Assembly: GCF_000526915.1 (NCBI RefSeq)
Contig: NZ_JAGZ01000011.1
Location: forward strand, 62,001-126,000
Direction of reading: 5' to 3'
From: Mycobacterium genavense ATCC 51234
Lineage (GTDB): Bacteria; Actinomycetota; Actinomycetes; Mycobacteriales; Mycobacteriaceae
DNA length: 64,000 nt
Positions 9,535 to 18,806 of this stretch are shown here, piece by piece. Both the position numbers and the translations under genes were made by a program. The notes under the pieces are model-generated. The model made no database searches, was not told where the DNA came from, and was given only the letters and a program-made list of their open reading frames with translations. Numbering within the stretch: the first letter of the stretch is position 1; every line of letters begins with the position of its first letter.

Positions 9535-9987
9535 GTGGTTGTCAACGGCACCACCGCCAGCCCTGCGTCCATGCGTCTAGACACGCCGAAGATCCTCACG
9601 GGTGATGACTTGGCTGCATGGGAAGAGGTACGAGCATGTCTCTCCGTGGGCGCCAACACAGCGGCGGTGATGATGTGCCGCAAGCTATTGCTTCACATCG
9701 CCGTTAACCATGGCCTCCCCGCGAAAGATGACAATAGCCGTGCCCCGAATTCCCAAAACGCACTCGAACATCGAGAAGCAGAGGGCATCTTCGCGAAGCA
9801 CATGCGGCCCTGGATCGAAAAGATAAAGAAGGTCGGTAACGAGGCCAACCACGAACTTCCCTGCACAACTTCGGCGGAAGCTCAGGACGTCGCTTTGTTT
9901 CCTCGCCAGCTAATCACGTTGGCATACGAGCTGCCGGCGATGGTTGCGGAGCACGCTCCGACACCCGACGGCTCAGAAACGAACTAG
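9535..9987 (+). CDS. DUF4145 (HEPN-like) protein, possibly N-truncated
   Basis: A 150-residue protein matching the DUF4145 core: W-E-E-V-R-A-C-L-S-V-G-A-N-T-A-A-V followed by M-C-R-K-L-L, then K-K-V-G-N-E-A-N-H-E-L, the family's conserved GNxAxH-type signature that relates it to HEPN. Full family members often carry an N-terminal zinc ribbon, absent here; the gene begins 30 bp after the integrase tail, so the 5' end may have been lost. GTG 9535 is the first start. The function of the family is unknown, but it frequently occurs in defence islands. Confidence 0.6.
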   Translation: MVVNGTTASPASMRLDTPKILTGDDLAAWEEVRACLSVGANTAAVMMCRKLLLHIAVNHGLPAKDDNSRAPNSQNALEHREAEGIFAKHMRPWIEKIKKVGNEANHELPCTTSAEAQDVALFPRQLITLAYELPAMVAEHAPTPDGSETN

Positions 9988-10041
9988 GAGCCGCGTCGCC
10001 AGCGTGCTCACGTCGCGCGGCGTAGGGTCCACAATGAACCG

Positions 10042-10811
10042 GTGAGTGCTATCAGCAACTTCTGGGCCAATAGCGGTGATGAACTGCGTGTCAGGTTCGA
10101 GCGAACACGGGAATCGCAAAAAGACTCCCATATCAAGGGAGGCGCAAACGAACGATCGCTCGCTCAGTTTCTCCAGGAAAATCTTGGGGCTCAGCGGGTC
10201 GCACTTAGCTCCTCCATCATCGACCCCAACGGCCGCCAATCCGACGAAGTTGATGTGGCGGTAGTCAACGAGTTTCAGCCACTGTGGACTGGCGACAGCC
10301 AGCAGATACTGATTGCGCATGCCGTCGAAGCCGTATACCAAGTTAGGCACGACTCAGCACTGAGGAACTTCGCCGAGCGATGAAGAATGCACGGTCTGTG
10401 AAGCAACTCGGACGGCACCCGGGCAAAGGCGCCCAGGTCCACGGAACACTCGAAGATTTCCCTCGATTCGTCGACCGGGTCCCATTCTTCGTCTTCGCAT
10501 ACGAGTCAAACGTCTCTGGAGACGCCGCGATCACGCTTGTGAAAGACGAGTTTCAAGACACACCCTGGCACGAGCAGCCCGATGGAATCTTCGTGCTGGA
10601 CGACTGGGCGGCGATTAACATCCCCAACAACGACGGGGCCAACAGAGTGTGGCCGCCAGAGCGCCGAGGGCTTGTTCTACCCGGCGACGAACTCCCTTCC
10701 CTCGTGCACATGCTCTGGAATCACTACATGACGGTGCCACTCATCCAGTACTCCAAGCACCCGGTCCGGCTATACCACCCGGTTCCCGAACAACCTCCTA
10801 AAAAGGAATAG
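10042..10811 (+). pseudogene. DUF6602-like protein split by a frameshift
   Basis: The first frame (10042-10383) contains K-G-G-A-N-E-R-S-L-A-Q-F-L-Q-E-N-L, I-I-D-P-N-G-R-Q-S-D-E-V-D and A-V-E-A-V-Y-Q-V-R, the arrangement of DUF6602, a family with a restriction-endonuclease-like core. The second frame (10380-10811) continues the family with K-N-A-R-S-V-K-Q-L. The two overlap as ATGA at 10380-10383. In relatives the equivalent of Y-Q-V-R reads E-V-K, the PD-(D/E)xK catalytic step, so the active site is also lost. A single base loss near 10378 is the simplest explanation; two coupled polypeptides are the alternative. Confidence 0.5.
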
Positions 10812-10923
10812 CGCCGACCTTCCCAGCCGAACAGCGTCGCCAGCCGCCGGGGCGAGGCACGGGTAAACCGACCTCGGACGCGCCTGGAACCGACCAATAT
10901 CGCCTCTACCAGTCGGAATACCG

Positions 10924-10997
10924 TGGGGCGGGCGGGGCTCGAACCCGCGACCAACGGATTATGAGTCCGCGGCTCTAACCAACTGAGCTACCGCCCC
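10924..10997 (-). tRNA. tRNA-Met (anticodon CAT)
   Basis: Minus strand. The acceptor stem GGGGCGG pairs with CCGCCCC. The D arm reads GCTC...GAGC. The anticodon stem GCGGA/TCCGT encloses loop CTCATAA with anticodon CAT. The T arm GCGGG/CCCGC encloses TTCGAGC. The discriminator is A and CCA is not encoded. Elongator Met is the likely identity; Ile2 (lysidine-modified CAT) cannot be excluded by eye. Its 3' end points at the accessory island (7.7-10.8 kb), the usual geometry of a tRNA used as an integration site. Confidence 0.9.
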
Positions 10998-11169
10998 CGG
11001 TGCTTAACGGGTACGACATTAGCGTCTCAGCTTCCAGTGCCGTCGCCAGCCGACTGGTGGCAGGCGAAAAACCCGGATCTGCGAGCTACCCAGTTCCGAA
11101 TCAAGCCCCGGCCCATCGCGACGCCGGACAAGCATTGACACTCGCGACCGTGGCGAATAACGTGCCGCG

Positions 11170-11526
11170 ATGCCGATAAGTGCGCACCCAGCAATCGTGC
11201 GCGCGGCGTGCGTGGCCTGCGCCGTGGCCGCGCTGGGGCTGGCCTTCAACGGAGCCACGGATCTCTCCTTGACCGGCTTTCCCGACAGCCACCTGACGGA
11301 CTACGACAAAGCGGCACACACGCCTAAACAGGTCCTGCTGTGGGCGGAGTTCGGTCTGGCCGTGCTGTTTCTGGTTCTGGCCTTGTTGCCGATGGGCGCC
11401 CGCACGCGTGCGACCGGCTTGCTCGGCGCCCTCGTCGCGTTGGTCGCCGCAGCAGTAGTTCAATTGGTCTGTATCCCTTGGTATTTCGGGACCCACCTCG
11501 GTCTCGACAACGGAATCGGCGGCTAG
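11170..11526 (+). CDS. Small integral membrane protein
   Basis: 118 residues with three hydrophobic spans: about 8-27 (A-A-C-V-A-C-A-V-A-A-L-G), about 55-75 (L-L-W-A-E-F-G-L-A-V-L-F-L-V) and about 82-105 (L-L-G-A-L-V-A-L-V-A-A-A-V-V). A polar loop with H-L-T-D-Y-D-K-A-A-H lies between the first two. No family recognised. It follows the tRNA and precedes the EthD-like gene on the same strand. ATG 11170 is the first Met of the frame. Confidence 0.6.
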   Translation: MPISAHPAIVRAACVACAVAALGLAFNGATDLSLTGFPDSHLTDYDKAAHTPKQVLLWAEFGLAVLFLVLALLPMGARTRATGLLGALVALVAAAVVQLVCIPWYFGTHLGLDNGIGG

Positions 11527-11633
11527 TTTATGGGAGTCGGCGGGTCGGTGAAACCCGAATCCCCGGGGGTGTAATCGGAAGTAGTGTCAGGACGGCGATT
11601 CGCCCCCGACTACCGACGATGTGAGGAAATCCG

Positions 11634-11955
11634 TTGTCCGAAACCAAGCTCACGGTCATCTACGACAACCCCACCGACCCGGCGGCCTTCGAAGCCGCCT
11701 ACGAATCGGAGCAACTCGAGGCCGCTCGACGGATACCGGGATATCTCCGGCTCGAGGCGTCGAAGGTCTGGCCGAAAGAAGACGGCAGCCCGACGCCCGC
11801 CTACCGCATGATCGCTCTGTACTACCCGACGTACGACGACGTCAGTGTGGCGGTGGCGACCCCAGAAGCGGGCGCCTTTTTCGAGGCCCTGGGCCGGATC
11901 GCCACCGGCGGCCGTACGTGTCCTGGTCTCCGACATCGAGGTGGCGCAGCACTGA
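11634..11955 (+). pseudogene. EthD-family protein, frameshifted near its end
   Basis: The first ~90 codons fit the EthD dimeric ferredoxin-like fold: L-T-V-I-Y-D-N-P-T-D-P-A-A-F-E, A-R-R-I-P-G-Y and Y-R-M-I-A-L-Y-Y-P-T-Y-D. After G-R-I-A-T-G-G at about 11910 the frame must shift to read A-V-R-V-L-V-S-D-I-E and stop at 11955; without the shift the tail is unrelated residues to 12005. TTG 11634 opens M-S-E-T-K. EthD proteins occur with monooxygenases or as small degradative enzymes; the role here is unknown. The missing base lies in a GGCGGCC stretch, so a sequencing slip is possible. Confidence 0.65.
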
Positions 11956-11965
11956 CCTCGAGCGG

Positions 11966-12822
11966 TCAGCTGAACACCGGCTGGCCGTCGACATCGAGCA
12001 GGTAGGTCTCGGTGCCTTCGGCAACCCACGGCGCGTCCCCACCCAGCGAGACCGCGATCTTATTGATGGCATTACGCATGACGTCAAGGGTGATCTCGAC
12101 GGCCTGGGCCTCGGAAAACCGGACGCGCACCTCGGCGACAACGTCGGCGTCGAGGTGCGCCGGCGTCCAAATTAACCCATCTACATACTTCAGCGCTGCT
12201 TTTGCGCGATCGTCGATCAACGTCGACTGCTCGAACTGCGCGATGTCGTCGTAGAGCGTCTCCGAACCCCGGCCTCGAGCGCCCTGCTCTCCCGCACCGA
12301 CTTGCACAGTCGGCCGTTGTGCGCGCCCGCCCCGCGCAACCGCACCAGCCCGGAGGTCAGCGGGTCGAGCGCGCGTAACCGTCCGACGAACGGCAGGAAC
12401 TCGTCGAACACCTCACCGGACGGGTCGGTGGCGTGATCCCACTCGATCGGCCCGCGCGTCCACCCCAGCAAAGACGAACCGAGGCCCAACGCCTCTAACC
12501 CGGCCCGCACCCAGGGCACGAAGTCGGCGATGTACATCGCGACCACCACAACAAAGGTGCTGTCCCCCAACGTCTTAAATAGCAAAGACCGCTGCTCGGC
12601 GGTGATCGCGGAAACGTCGGCGCTGAACTGCTCGGCGAACTCGGCGACGACGGCCTCGGCCTCGGCCGACGGTTGAACCACCTCTACCTCGACGGGCAGC
12701 GGGGGCAGCGACATCGTCTGCACGCACACCCGGCGCACCAACCCCACCGATCGCGCGTCCGGCGAACCCAACGACACCAACCGGGTCAGCTGAGCATCTC
12801 GAACCGTAGCCGGAACCACCAT
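11966..12822 (-). pseudogene. Carboxymuconolactone decarboxylase / AhpD-like protein, frameshifted
   Basis: The N-terminal 180 residues (12822 to ~12270) and a C-terminal part (~12270-11966) in another frame join into a ~285-residue CMD/AhpD-like helical protein. The core reads L-V-R-L-R-G-A-G-A-H-N-G-R-L-C-K-S; relatives carry H-N-C-R-L-C, so one of the paired redox cysteines is Gly here. C-terminal landmarks are L-I-W-T-P-A-H-L and V-M-R-N-A-I-N-K-I-A-V. Such proteins are peroxidase-like or lactone decarboxylases. Convergent with the EthD gene. Confidence 0.65.
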
Positions 12823-12838
12823 TGGAGATACGTTACGA

Positions 12839-14212
12839 CTACTGCGCCTGGCTCACCGAGGACATGTGGAAATCCGGGATCCGCAGCGTCGGCATGGCCG
12901 CACGGGTGACCCAATCGCCCCACTCCCGCGGCAGCGTCTTCTCGCTGACCCCGGCCTCGGTGGCGCGCCGCAGCAGATCCAGCGGGCTCTCGTTGAAGCG
13001 GAAGTTGTTGACCGCCGCGGTGACCTCGCCGTCCTCGACCAGGTAGACCCCGTCGCGGGTCAGTCCGGTGAGCAACAGCGTGGTGGGATCGACCTCGCGG
13101 ATGTACCACAGCGTGGTCAGCAACAGCCCACGCTCGGTGCCGGCGATCATGTCGGCGAGGTCTTTCTGCCCGCCGGTCATCACCAGGTTGTCCGCGGCGA
13201 CGGCGACCTTGGCGTCGTATTTGGCGGCGATGGCGCGCGGATAGGCCAGCGCGTTGATCACCCCGTCGCGGATCCAGTCGACCTGGCCGATCTCCATCCC
13301 GTTGTCGAACACCGACACCGTCTCCGAGGAACTGCTGGCCGTCACGAACGGCGTGCACGCCAGCCCCGGCGCCATCGGATCGGAGAACAACGTCAACGGC
13401 AGATCGGTGAGCCGCTCCCCCACCCGGGTGCCTCCGCCGGGCGCCGAGAACGCGGTGCGCCCCTCCTGCGCGCCCCGCCCGGCCATCGACCAACCCAGGT
13501 AGATCATCATGTCCGACACCGTCGACGGCGGCATGATCGTCTCGTAGCGCCCGGCCGGCAGCGCCACGGTGCGCTCCGCCCACCCCAAGCGCAGCGACAG
13601 GTCCTCGAGCAGCGAATCCGTAGGCACGTCAACGAAATCGGGCGTCCCGACCCCGGCCCACGCGCTGGCGTCGCCGCGCTTGCCGTTGATCTCCACCGCG
13701 CCGGTGGGCTGGGTGAAACGACGCCGCAGCCCCGTCGACGACGCCAGGAACGTCGTCGAAACACTATGGTGCGCAAAGCCATACAGCCGATCGGTGCCAG
13801 TGAACCCGCGGCTGAGCGAGTCCGCGACGCCGGCGAACACCTCGGGCCCGGTGCCGGGCACCGGGGCATCCCAATCAGCGGGCACTCCGGTATCGGCCAG
13901 CAGCGGCGCGGCATCGCCGGCCTCGGGTGCGGCAGCGGCTGCCTCTTGCGACGCCGCCACCAGACCCGGCAGCACCCGCGGATCCACCTCGGCCGAGACG
14001 ACCGTGCCGAGGGAAGCGCTGTCACCCTTGCGCACAATCGAAATGACGGTGATGTTGCGGCTGTGCGAAACCCCGTTGGTGGTCATCGAATTGCCCGCCC
14101 ACCGCAACGTCGCCTCGACCTTGTCGGTGACCAGCACCATGGTCTCGTCGGCGCGACCCAATTTCGCCGCCTCGTCCAACACGATGTTGACGACATACTG
14201 CGGGGTGATCAT
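12839..14212 (-). CDS. pmbA: TldE/PmbA-family metalloprotease partner
   Basis: 457 residues of the PmbA/TldE family, the partner that with TldD forms a heterodimeric metalloprotease trimming unfolded or RiPP peptides. It lacks the HExxxH zinc motif, as expected for the TldE side. Landmarks are the late W-Y-I-R-E-V-D-P-T-T-L-L-L-T-G-L-T-R-D-G and V-N-N-F-R-F-N-E-S-P segments shared by the family. ATG 14212 overlaps the stop of tldD by four bases (ATGA), so the two are translationally coupled. The pair corresponds to M. tuberculosis Rv2314c-Rv2315c (from memory). It is intact. Confidence 0.9.
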   Translation of the reverse strand: MITPQYVVNIVLDEAAKLGRADETMVLVTDKVEATLRWAGNSMTTNGVSHSRNITVISIVRKGDSASLGTVVSAEVDPRVLPGLVAASQEAAAAAPEAGDAAPLLADTGVPADWDAPVPGTGPEVFAGVADSLSRGFTGTDRLYGFAHHSVSTTFLASSTGLRRRFTQPTGAVEINGKRGDASAWAGVGTPDFVDVPTDSLLEDLSLRLGWAERTVALPAGRYETIMPPSTVSDMMIYLGWSMAGRGAQEGRTAFSAPGGGTRVGERLTDLPLTLFSDPMAPGLACTPFVTASSSSETVSVFDNGMEIGQVDWIRDGVINALAYPRAIAAKYDAKVAVAADNLVMTGGQKDLADMIAGTERGLLLTTLWYIREVDPTTLLLTGLTRDGVYLVEDGEVTAAVNNFRFNESPLDLLRRATEAGVSEKTLPREWGDWVTRAAMPTLRIPDFHMSSVSQAQ

Positions 14213-15726
14213 CGGGCCCCCTCGCTGACCGTGTTGAGCACGTTGACGCCCCGGAACAACGCCGACGGGCAGCCGTGGCTGACCGCGGCGACCTGACCCG
14301 GCTGCGCCTTGCCGCAGTTGAACGCGCCGCCGAGCCGCCACGTCGACCGACCGCCCACGGCTTCCATCGAATTCCAGAAGTCGGTGGTGGTGGCCTGATA
14401 GGCCACATCGCGCAGCTGGCCGTCCATGCGCCCGTCGCGGATGCGGAAAAAGCGCTGCCCGGTGAACTGAAAGTTGTACCGCTGCATGTCAATTGACCAG
14501 GACTTGTCCCCGACGATGTAGATGCCGTTATCGACGTGGCCGATCAGATCCTCGGTGGACAAGTCGTCGGGGCCGGGCTGCAGCGACACGTTGGCCATCC
14601 GCTGGATCGGCACGTGGTGCGGTGAGTCGGCATACGAGCAGCCGTTGGAGCGCGGCTGTCCCAGCCGGGGCGCGAACACCCGGTCGAGTTGGTAGCCGAC
14701 GAATATGCCGTCGCGCACCAAGTCCCAGCTCTGCGCGGCCACCCCCTCGTCGTCGTAACCGACAGTGGCCAAACCGAATTCGACGGTCCGGTCGGCGGTC
14801 ACGTTCATCACCGGCGAGCCGTAGCGCATGGTTCCGAGTTTGTCCGGGGTGGCGAACGACGTCCCGGCATAAGCCGCCTCGTAGCCGATCGCGCGGTCGT
14901 ATTCGGTTGCGTGGCCGATGGATTCGTGAATGGTCAGCCACAGGTTGGTCGGGTCGATCACCAGGTCGGTGGGCCCGGCGGCCACGCTGGGCGACTTGAC
15001 CTTCTCGGCCAGCAGCGCCGGCAGCTGGGCGAGCTCGTCGGTCCAGTTCCACACCTCGTCGCCGGCCAGCACCTCCCAGCCGCGTCCCATCGGCGGCGCC
15101 AGCGTGCGCATCGAATCGAAACTGCCGGCCGCGGGATCGACGGTCACCGCCTCCAACGACGGCATCACCCGCACCCGCTGCTGGGTGATCGCCGACCCGA
15201 AGGTGTCGGCGTAGAACGTCTGCTCCTTGACCGCGGTCAGGCCCGCCGAGACGTGGTCGATGCCGTCGGCGCTCAGCAGCCGCCCGGAGTACTCCTCGAG
15301 CACGCCGATCTTGTCGGCGGCGGGGACGTCGAACGGGTCGATCCGATAGTTCGACACCCAGGTGGCATCGGCGTACACCGGCTCGGGCGCCAGCTCGACG
15401 CGCTCGGTGTTCAGCGCCGCCAGCGTGGTGGCCACGTGCACCGCGCGGCGTGCGGTGTCGGCCGCCACCGACGGCGCCAGCTCGGCGTGCGAGGCGAATC
15501 CCCAGGTGCCGTCGACGATGACCCGCACCGCCAGGCCGACCTCACGACTGACGACCGCGGTCTCTAGCTCACCGTCGCGCAGCTGGATGATCTCGGTGTT
15601 GATGCGCTGAATGCGCAGGTCCGCGTAGCTGGCCCCGGCCGTCGTGGCCGCCGACAACGCGGCCTCCGCGAGCTCGTGTCGCGGCAGGTCGACGAAGTCG
15701 GCATCGATCCCCCGATTCGGTGTCAC
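14209..15726 (-). CDS. tldD: TldD-family zinc metalloprotease
   Basis: 505 residues with the TldD zinc motif H-E-S-I-G-H-A-T-E near the middle. The third metal ligand is expected in the late C-G-K/S-H-G-C region (G-A-F-N-C-G-K and V-S-H-G-C). Works with the overlapping downstream pmbA product. GTG 15726 is chosen because it opens V-T-P-N-R just ahead of the conserved domain; longer starts would run into the divergent usp promoter region. Intact. Confidence 0.9.
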   Translation of the reverse strand: MTPNRGIDADFVDLPRHELAEAALSAATTAGASYADLRIQRINTEIIQLRDGELETAVVSREVGLAVRVIVDGTWGFASHAELAPSVAADTARRAVHVATTLAALNTERVELAPEPVYADATWVSNYRIDPFDVPAADKIGVLEEYSGRLLSADGIDHVSAGLTAVKEQTFYADTFGSAITQQRVRVMPSLEAVTVDPAAGSFDSMRTLAPPMGRGWEVLAGDEVWNWTDELAQLPALLAEKVKSPSVAAGPTDLVIDPTNLWLTIHESIGHATEYDRAIGYEAAYAGTSFATPDKLGTMRYGSPVMNVTADRTVEFGLATVGYDDEGVAAQSWDLVRDGIFVGYQLDRVFAPRLGQPRSNGCSYADSPHHVPIQRMANVSLQPGPDDLSTEDLIGHVDNGIYIVGDKSWSIDMQRYNFQFTGQRFFRIRDGRMDGQLRDVAYQATTTDFWNSMEAVGGRSTWRLGGAFNCGKAQPGQVAAVSHGCPSALFRGVNVLNTVSEGAR

Positions 15727-15785
15727 CGCTCCACCGTAACGACTGCGCACTCCAAACCCGTGCAACGCCCGCTTTAATTAGCTGC

Positions 15786-16661
15786 ATGGCCGCCCGCAGT
15801 CAGCCACGATCCAGCGTGCTGGCCTATGGGCTGCTGGCGCCGAGCCTGTTCGGCGTCGTCACCTTCCTGCTGCTGCCCATCCTCGTGGTGGTCTGGCTGA
15901 GCCTGTACCGCTGGGATCTGCTGGGCCCGCTGCGTTTCGTGGGCCTGGCCAACTGGCGCTTGGTGCTGACCGACTCCGGGTTCGGCAACTCCCTGATCGT
16001 CACGGCGATCTTCGTGGCGATTGTGGTCCCGACGCAGATCGTGCTCGGCTTGGCGGTCGCCTCGATGCTGGCCCGGTTGCTTCCCGGTACCGGCTTTTTC
16101 CGGACGGTGTTCGTGCTGCCGTGGATTTGCGCGCCGCTGGCGATCGCCGTGTTGTGGCGCTGGATCCTGGCGCCCACCGACGGCGCGGTCGCGACCCTGC
16201 TGGGACACAGCATCGAGTGGCTTTCCGATCCTACTTTCGCGCTGCCGCTGGTGTCGGCGGTCGTCGTCTGGATGAACGTCGGCTACAACTCGCTGTCGTT
16301 TTTGGCGGGCCTGCTGGCCATTCCCAACGACATTCACGCCGCCGCGCGCACCGACGGCGCCAACGCGTGGCAGCGGTTCTGGCGGATCACCCTGCCGATG
16401 CTGCGCCCGACGATGTTCTTCGTCCTGGTGACCGGGATCGTCAGCACCGCACAGGTTTTCGACACGGTATACGCGTTGACCGACGGCGGGCCCGGCGGCA
16501 GCACCGACCTGGTGGCCCACCGCATCTACGCCGAGGCGTTCGGTTCGGCGGCCATCGGCCGGGCGTCGGTGATGGCGGTGGTGCTGTTCGTCATCCTGGT
16601 CGGCATCACGATCGTCCAGCATCTGTATTTCCGACGGCGGATCACCTATGACCTCGTCTAG
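15786..16661 (+). CDS. uspA: Sugar ABC transporter permease UspA
   Basis: 291 residues, six membrane spans, and a MalF-type EAA loop (A-A-R-T-D-G-A-N-A-W-Q-R-F-W-R-I-T-L-P). First gene of uspABC, matching M. tuberculosis Rv2316-Rv2318 in order; that system imports amino sugars. ATG 15786 gives the normal N-terminus. Its last 14 bases overlap uspB. No ATPase is in the operon, so a shared ATPase elsewhere is needed. Confidence 0.9.
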   Translation: MAARSQPRSSVLAYGLLAPSLFGVVTFLLLPILVVVWLSLYRWDLLGPLRFVGLANWRLVLTDSGFGNSLIVTAIFVAIVVPTQIVLGLAVASMLARLLPGTGFFRTVFVLPWICAPLAIAVLWRWILAPTDGAVATLLGHSIEWLSDPTFALPLVSAVVVWMNVGYNSLSFLAGLLAIPNDIHAAARTDGANAWQRFWRITLPMLRPTMFFVLVTGIVSTAQVFDTVYALTDGGPGGSTDLVAHRIYAEAFGSAAIGRASVMAVVLFVILVGITIVQHLYFRRRITYDLV

Positions 16662-17472
16662 TCGGGTCGGGAACGCGTTGATCTACGCCGGCATGATCGT
16701 CGGCGCGCTGATCACGTTGCTGCCCTTCGCGCTTGGCCTGCTGACCTCGTTCACCTCGGTGCACCAATTCGAGACGGGCACGCCGCTGCAACTGCCCCGC
16801 CCACCCACGCTGTCCAACTACGGCGACCTGGCCGGTGCGGGATTCGGCCGCGCCGCGACGGTGACCGCCTTGATGACGGCGGTCATCCTGGTGGGCCAGC
16901 TGACCTTCTCGGTGTTGGCCGGCTACGCCTTTGCCCGTCTGGAATTTGCCGGCCGCGACGTGCTGTTCTGGGTCTATATCGCGACGTTGATGGTGCCCGG
17001 GACGGTCACGGTGGTTCCGCTGTATCTGATGATGGCCCAGGCCGGGCTGCGCAACACGTTCTGGGCGTTGGTGTTGCCGTTCATGTTCGGCTCCCCGTAC
17101 GCGATCTTCTTGCTGCGCGAGCATTTTCGGATGATCCCCAACGACTTGATCAACGCCGCGCGCCTGGACGGCGCCAACACGCTGGACGTGATCACCCACG
17201 TGGTGATTCCGTCGAGCCGGCCGGTGCTGGCGGCGCTGACGCTGATCACCGTGGTTTCGCAGTGGAATAACTTCATGTGGCCGTTGGTGATCACCAGCGG
17301 GCACAAGTGGCGGGTCCTCACCGTGGCGACGGCCGAACTGCAGTCGCGCTTCAACGCGCAATGGACGCTGGTGATGGCGGCGACCACGATCGCGATCGTG
17401 CCGCTGGTGCTGCTGTTCATCGCTTCTCAGCGCCACATCGTCTCCTCGATCGTGCTGTCGGGCGTCAAATGA
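16648..17472 (+). CDS. uspB: Sugar ABC transporter permease UspB
   Basis: 274 residues, MalG-type permease with six spans and the EAA loop A-A-R-L-D-G-A-N-T-L-D-V-I. Overlaps uspA by 14 bases and uspC by 4 (ATGA). Forms the membrane channel with UspA. Intact. Confidence 0.9.
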   Translation: MTSSSRVGNALIYAGMIVGALITLLPFALGLLTSFTSVHQFETGTPLQLPRPPTLSNYGDLAGAGFGRAATVTALMTAVILVGQLTFSVLAGYAFARLEFAGRDVLFWVYIATLMVPGTVTVVPLYLMMAQAGLRNTFWALVLPFMFGSPYAIFLLREHFRMIPNDLINAARLDGANTLDVITHVVIPSSRPVLAALTLITVVSQWNNFMWPLVITSGHKWRVLTVATAELQSRFNAQWTLVMAATTIAIVPLVLLFIASQRHIVSSIVLSGVK

Positions 17473-18806
17473 ACCGGCCTCGCTCGTCCACGCTGGCCGC
17501 CGGGGCGCTGGGACTGGTGGCGGTGCTGCTGGCCGTGATCGCCGTGCTGTTAAACTACTCCGGCGAACCACACGGCAACAAAACCGTGGTACGAGTGAGG
17601 ATCTGGGGCGCCCCGATCGCCGACGCCTACCGCCAGTCGTTCGCGGAATTCAATCGCACGCATCCCGATATCGAGGTGCGGGTCGACATGGTGGCCTACG
17701 CGACGTACTTCAACACCCTGCGCACCGACGTCGCAGGCGGCAGCGCCGACGACATCTTCTGGCTCTCCAACGCCTACTTCGCCGGCTACGCCGACAACGG
17801 CCGACTGCTGAACATCAGCAAAACCTTCAGCCCGGGCACGATTGCGGACTGGGAACCGGCGGTGGTAGACCAGTTCACCCGCAACGGATCACTATGGGGA
17901 GTCCCGCAACTCACCGACGGCGGAATCGCGGTCTACTACAACGCGGACCTCCTTTCGGCCGCCCACATCGATCCCGGCCAGCTGAACGGACTGCGCTGGA
18001 ATCCCGACGGCAACGACACCCTGCGCCCGCTGACGGCCCGGCTCACCGTCGACGTCAATGGAAATGCCGCGGGCACAGCGGGTTTCGACCCGAGCCGGGT
18101 TCGGCAGTGGGGTTACAACGCGGCCAACGACGCCCAGGCTATCTACCTCAACTACATCGGCTCGGCGGGCGGGGTGTTCCAGCGCGGCGACCAGTTCGCA
18201 TTCGACAATCCCGAGGCCGTCGCGGCCTTCCGCTACCTCGTCGGTCTGATCAACGACGACCACGTCGCGCCGCCGGCGTCGGACACCAACACCAACGGCG
18301 ACTTCTCCCGCAACCAATTTCTGGCCGGCCGGATGGCCCTGTTCCAGTCCGGCACCTACAATCTCGCGGCGATCGCCCGCGATGCCCGGTTCCGATGGGG
18401 TGTGGCGATGCTGCCGATCGGACCCGCGGGCCGCGTCAGCGTCACCAACGGCATTGCCGCGGCCGGCAATTCGGCCACCAATCATCCCGACGCGGTGCGC
18501 CAGGTGCTGGCCTGGATGGGCAGCAACCAGGGCAATGCCTATCTGGGCAGTCAGGGCGCGGCGATTCCCGCGGTGCGTTCGGCCCAGCAGGTCTACTTCG
18601 ACTACTGGGCGCAGCGGGGCGTCGACGTCACACCGTTTTTCGCTGTCCTGCAGGGCCCGCGCATCCCAGCGCCCGGCGGTGCCGGCTACGCCGCCGGAAA
18701 CGCGGCACTGCAAAGCTATTTCGACGAGATGTTCCTCGGCCGCGGCGATGTCGCGACCACTCTGAGGCAGGCACAGGCCGCGGCCAACGCCGCCGCGCAG
18801 CGCTAG
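17469..18806 (+). CDS. uspC: Sugar ABC transporter substrate-binding protein UspC
   Basis: 445 residues; family-1-type extracellular solute-binding protein with an N-terminal hydrophobic anchor (residues ~9-30) but no lipobox Cys, so it is anchored or secreted rather than lipidated. Core segments: V-R-V-R-I-W-G-A-P, A-D-D-I-F-W-L-S-N, W-G-V-P-Q-L-T-D-G and F-L-A-G-R-M-A-L-F-Q-S-G. Start ATG overlaps the uspB stop. Its stop (TAG, 18804-18806) overlaps the stop of the convergent rocE gene on the other strand. Confidence 0.9.
   Translation: MNRPRSSTLAAGALGLVAVLLAVIAVLLNYSGEPHGNKTVVRVRIWGAPIADAYRQSFAEFNRTHPDIEVRVDMVAYATYFNTLRTDVAGGSADDIFWLSNAYFAGYADNGRLLNISKTFSPGTIADWEPAVVDQFTRNGSLWGVPQLTDGGIAVYYNADLLSAAHIDPGQLNGLRWNPDGNDTLRPLTARLTVDVNGNAAGTAGFDPSRVRQWGYNAANDAQAIYLNYIGSAGGVFQRGDQFAFDNPEAVAAFRYLVGLINDDHVAPPASDTNTNGDFSRNQFLAGRMALFQSGTYNLAAIARDARFRWGVAMLPIGPAGRVSVTNGIAAAGNSATNHPDAVRQVLAWMGSNQGNAYLGSQGAAIPAVRSAQQVYFDYWAQRGVDVTPFFAVLQGPRIPAPGGAGYAAGNAALQSYFDEMFLGRGDVATTLRQAQAAANAAAQR

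Noticed and set aside
10375..10385. Programmed frameshift in the DUF6602-like gene
   Set aside because: No slippery heptamer or downstream structure is evident; simple indel or coupled ORFs are more economical.
10924..10997. tRNA-Ile2 identity for the CAT anticodon tRNA
   Set aside because: The loop CTCATAA and overall form fit elongator Met; Ile2 cannot be ruled out by eye but has no positive support.
12866..14296. A 476-codon open frame on the plus strand opposite pmbA
   Set aside because: Composition is Arg/His/Gly-rich with no family features; it is the GC-rich antisense shadow of the well-supported pmbA gene.
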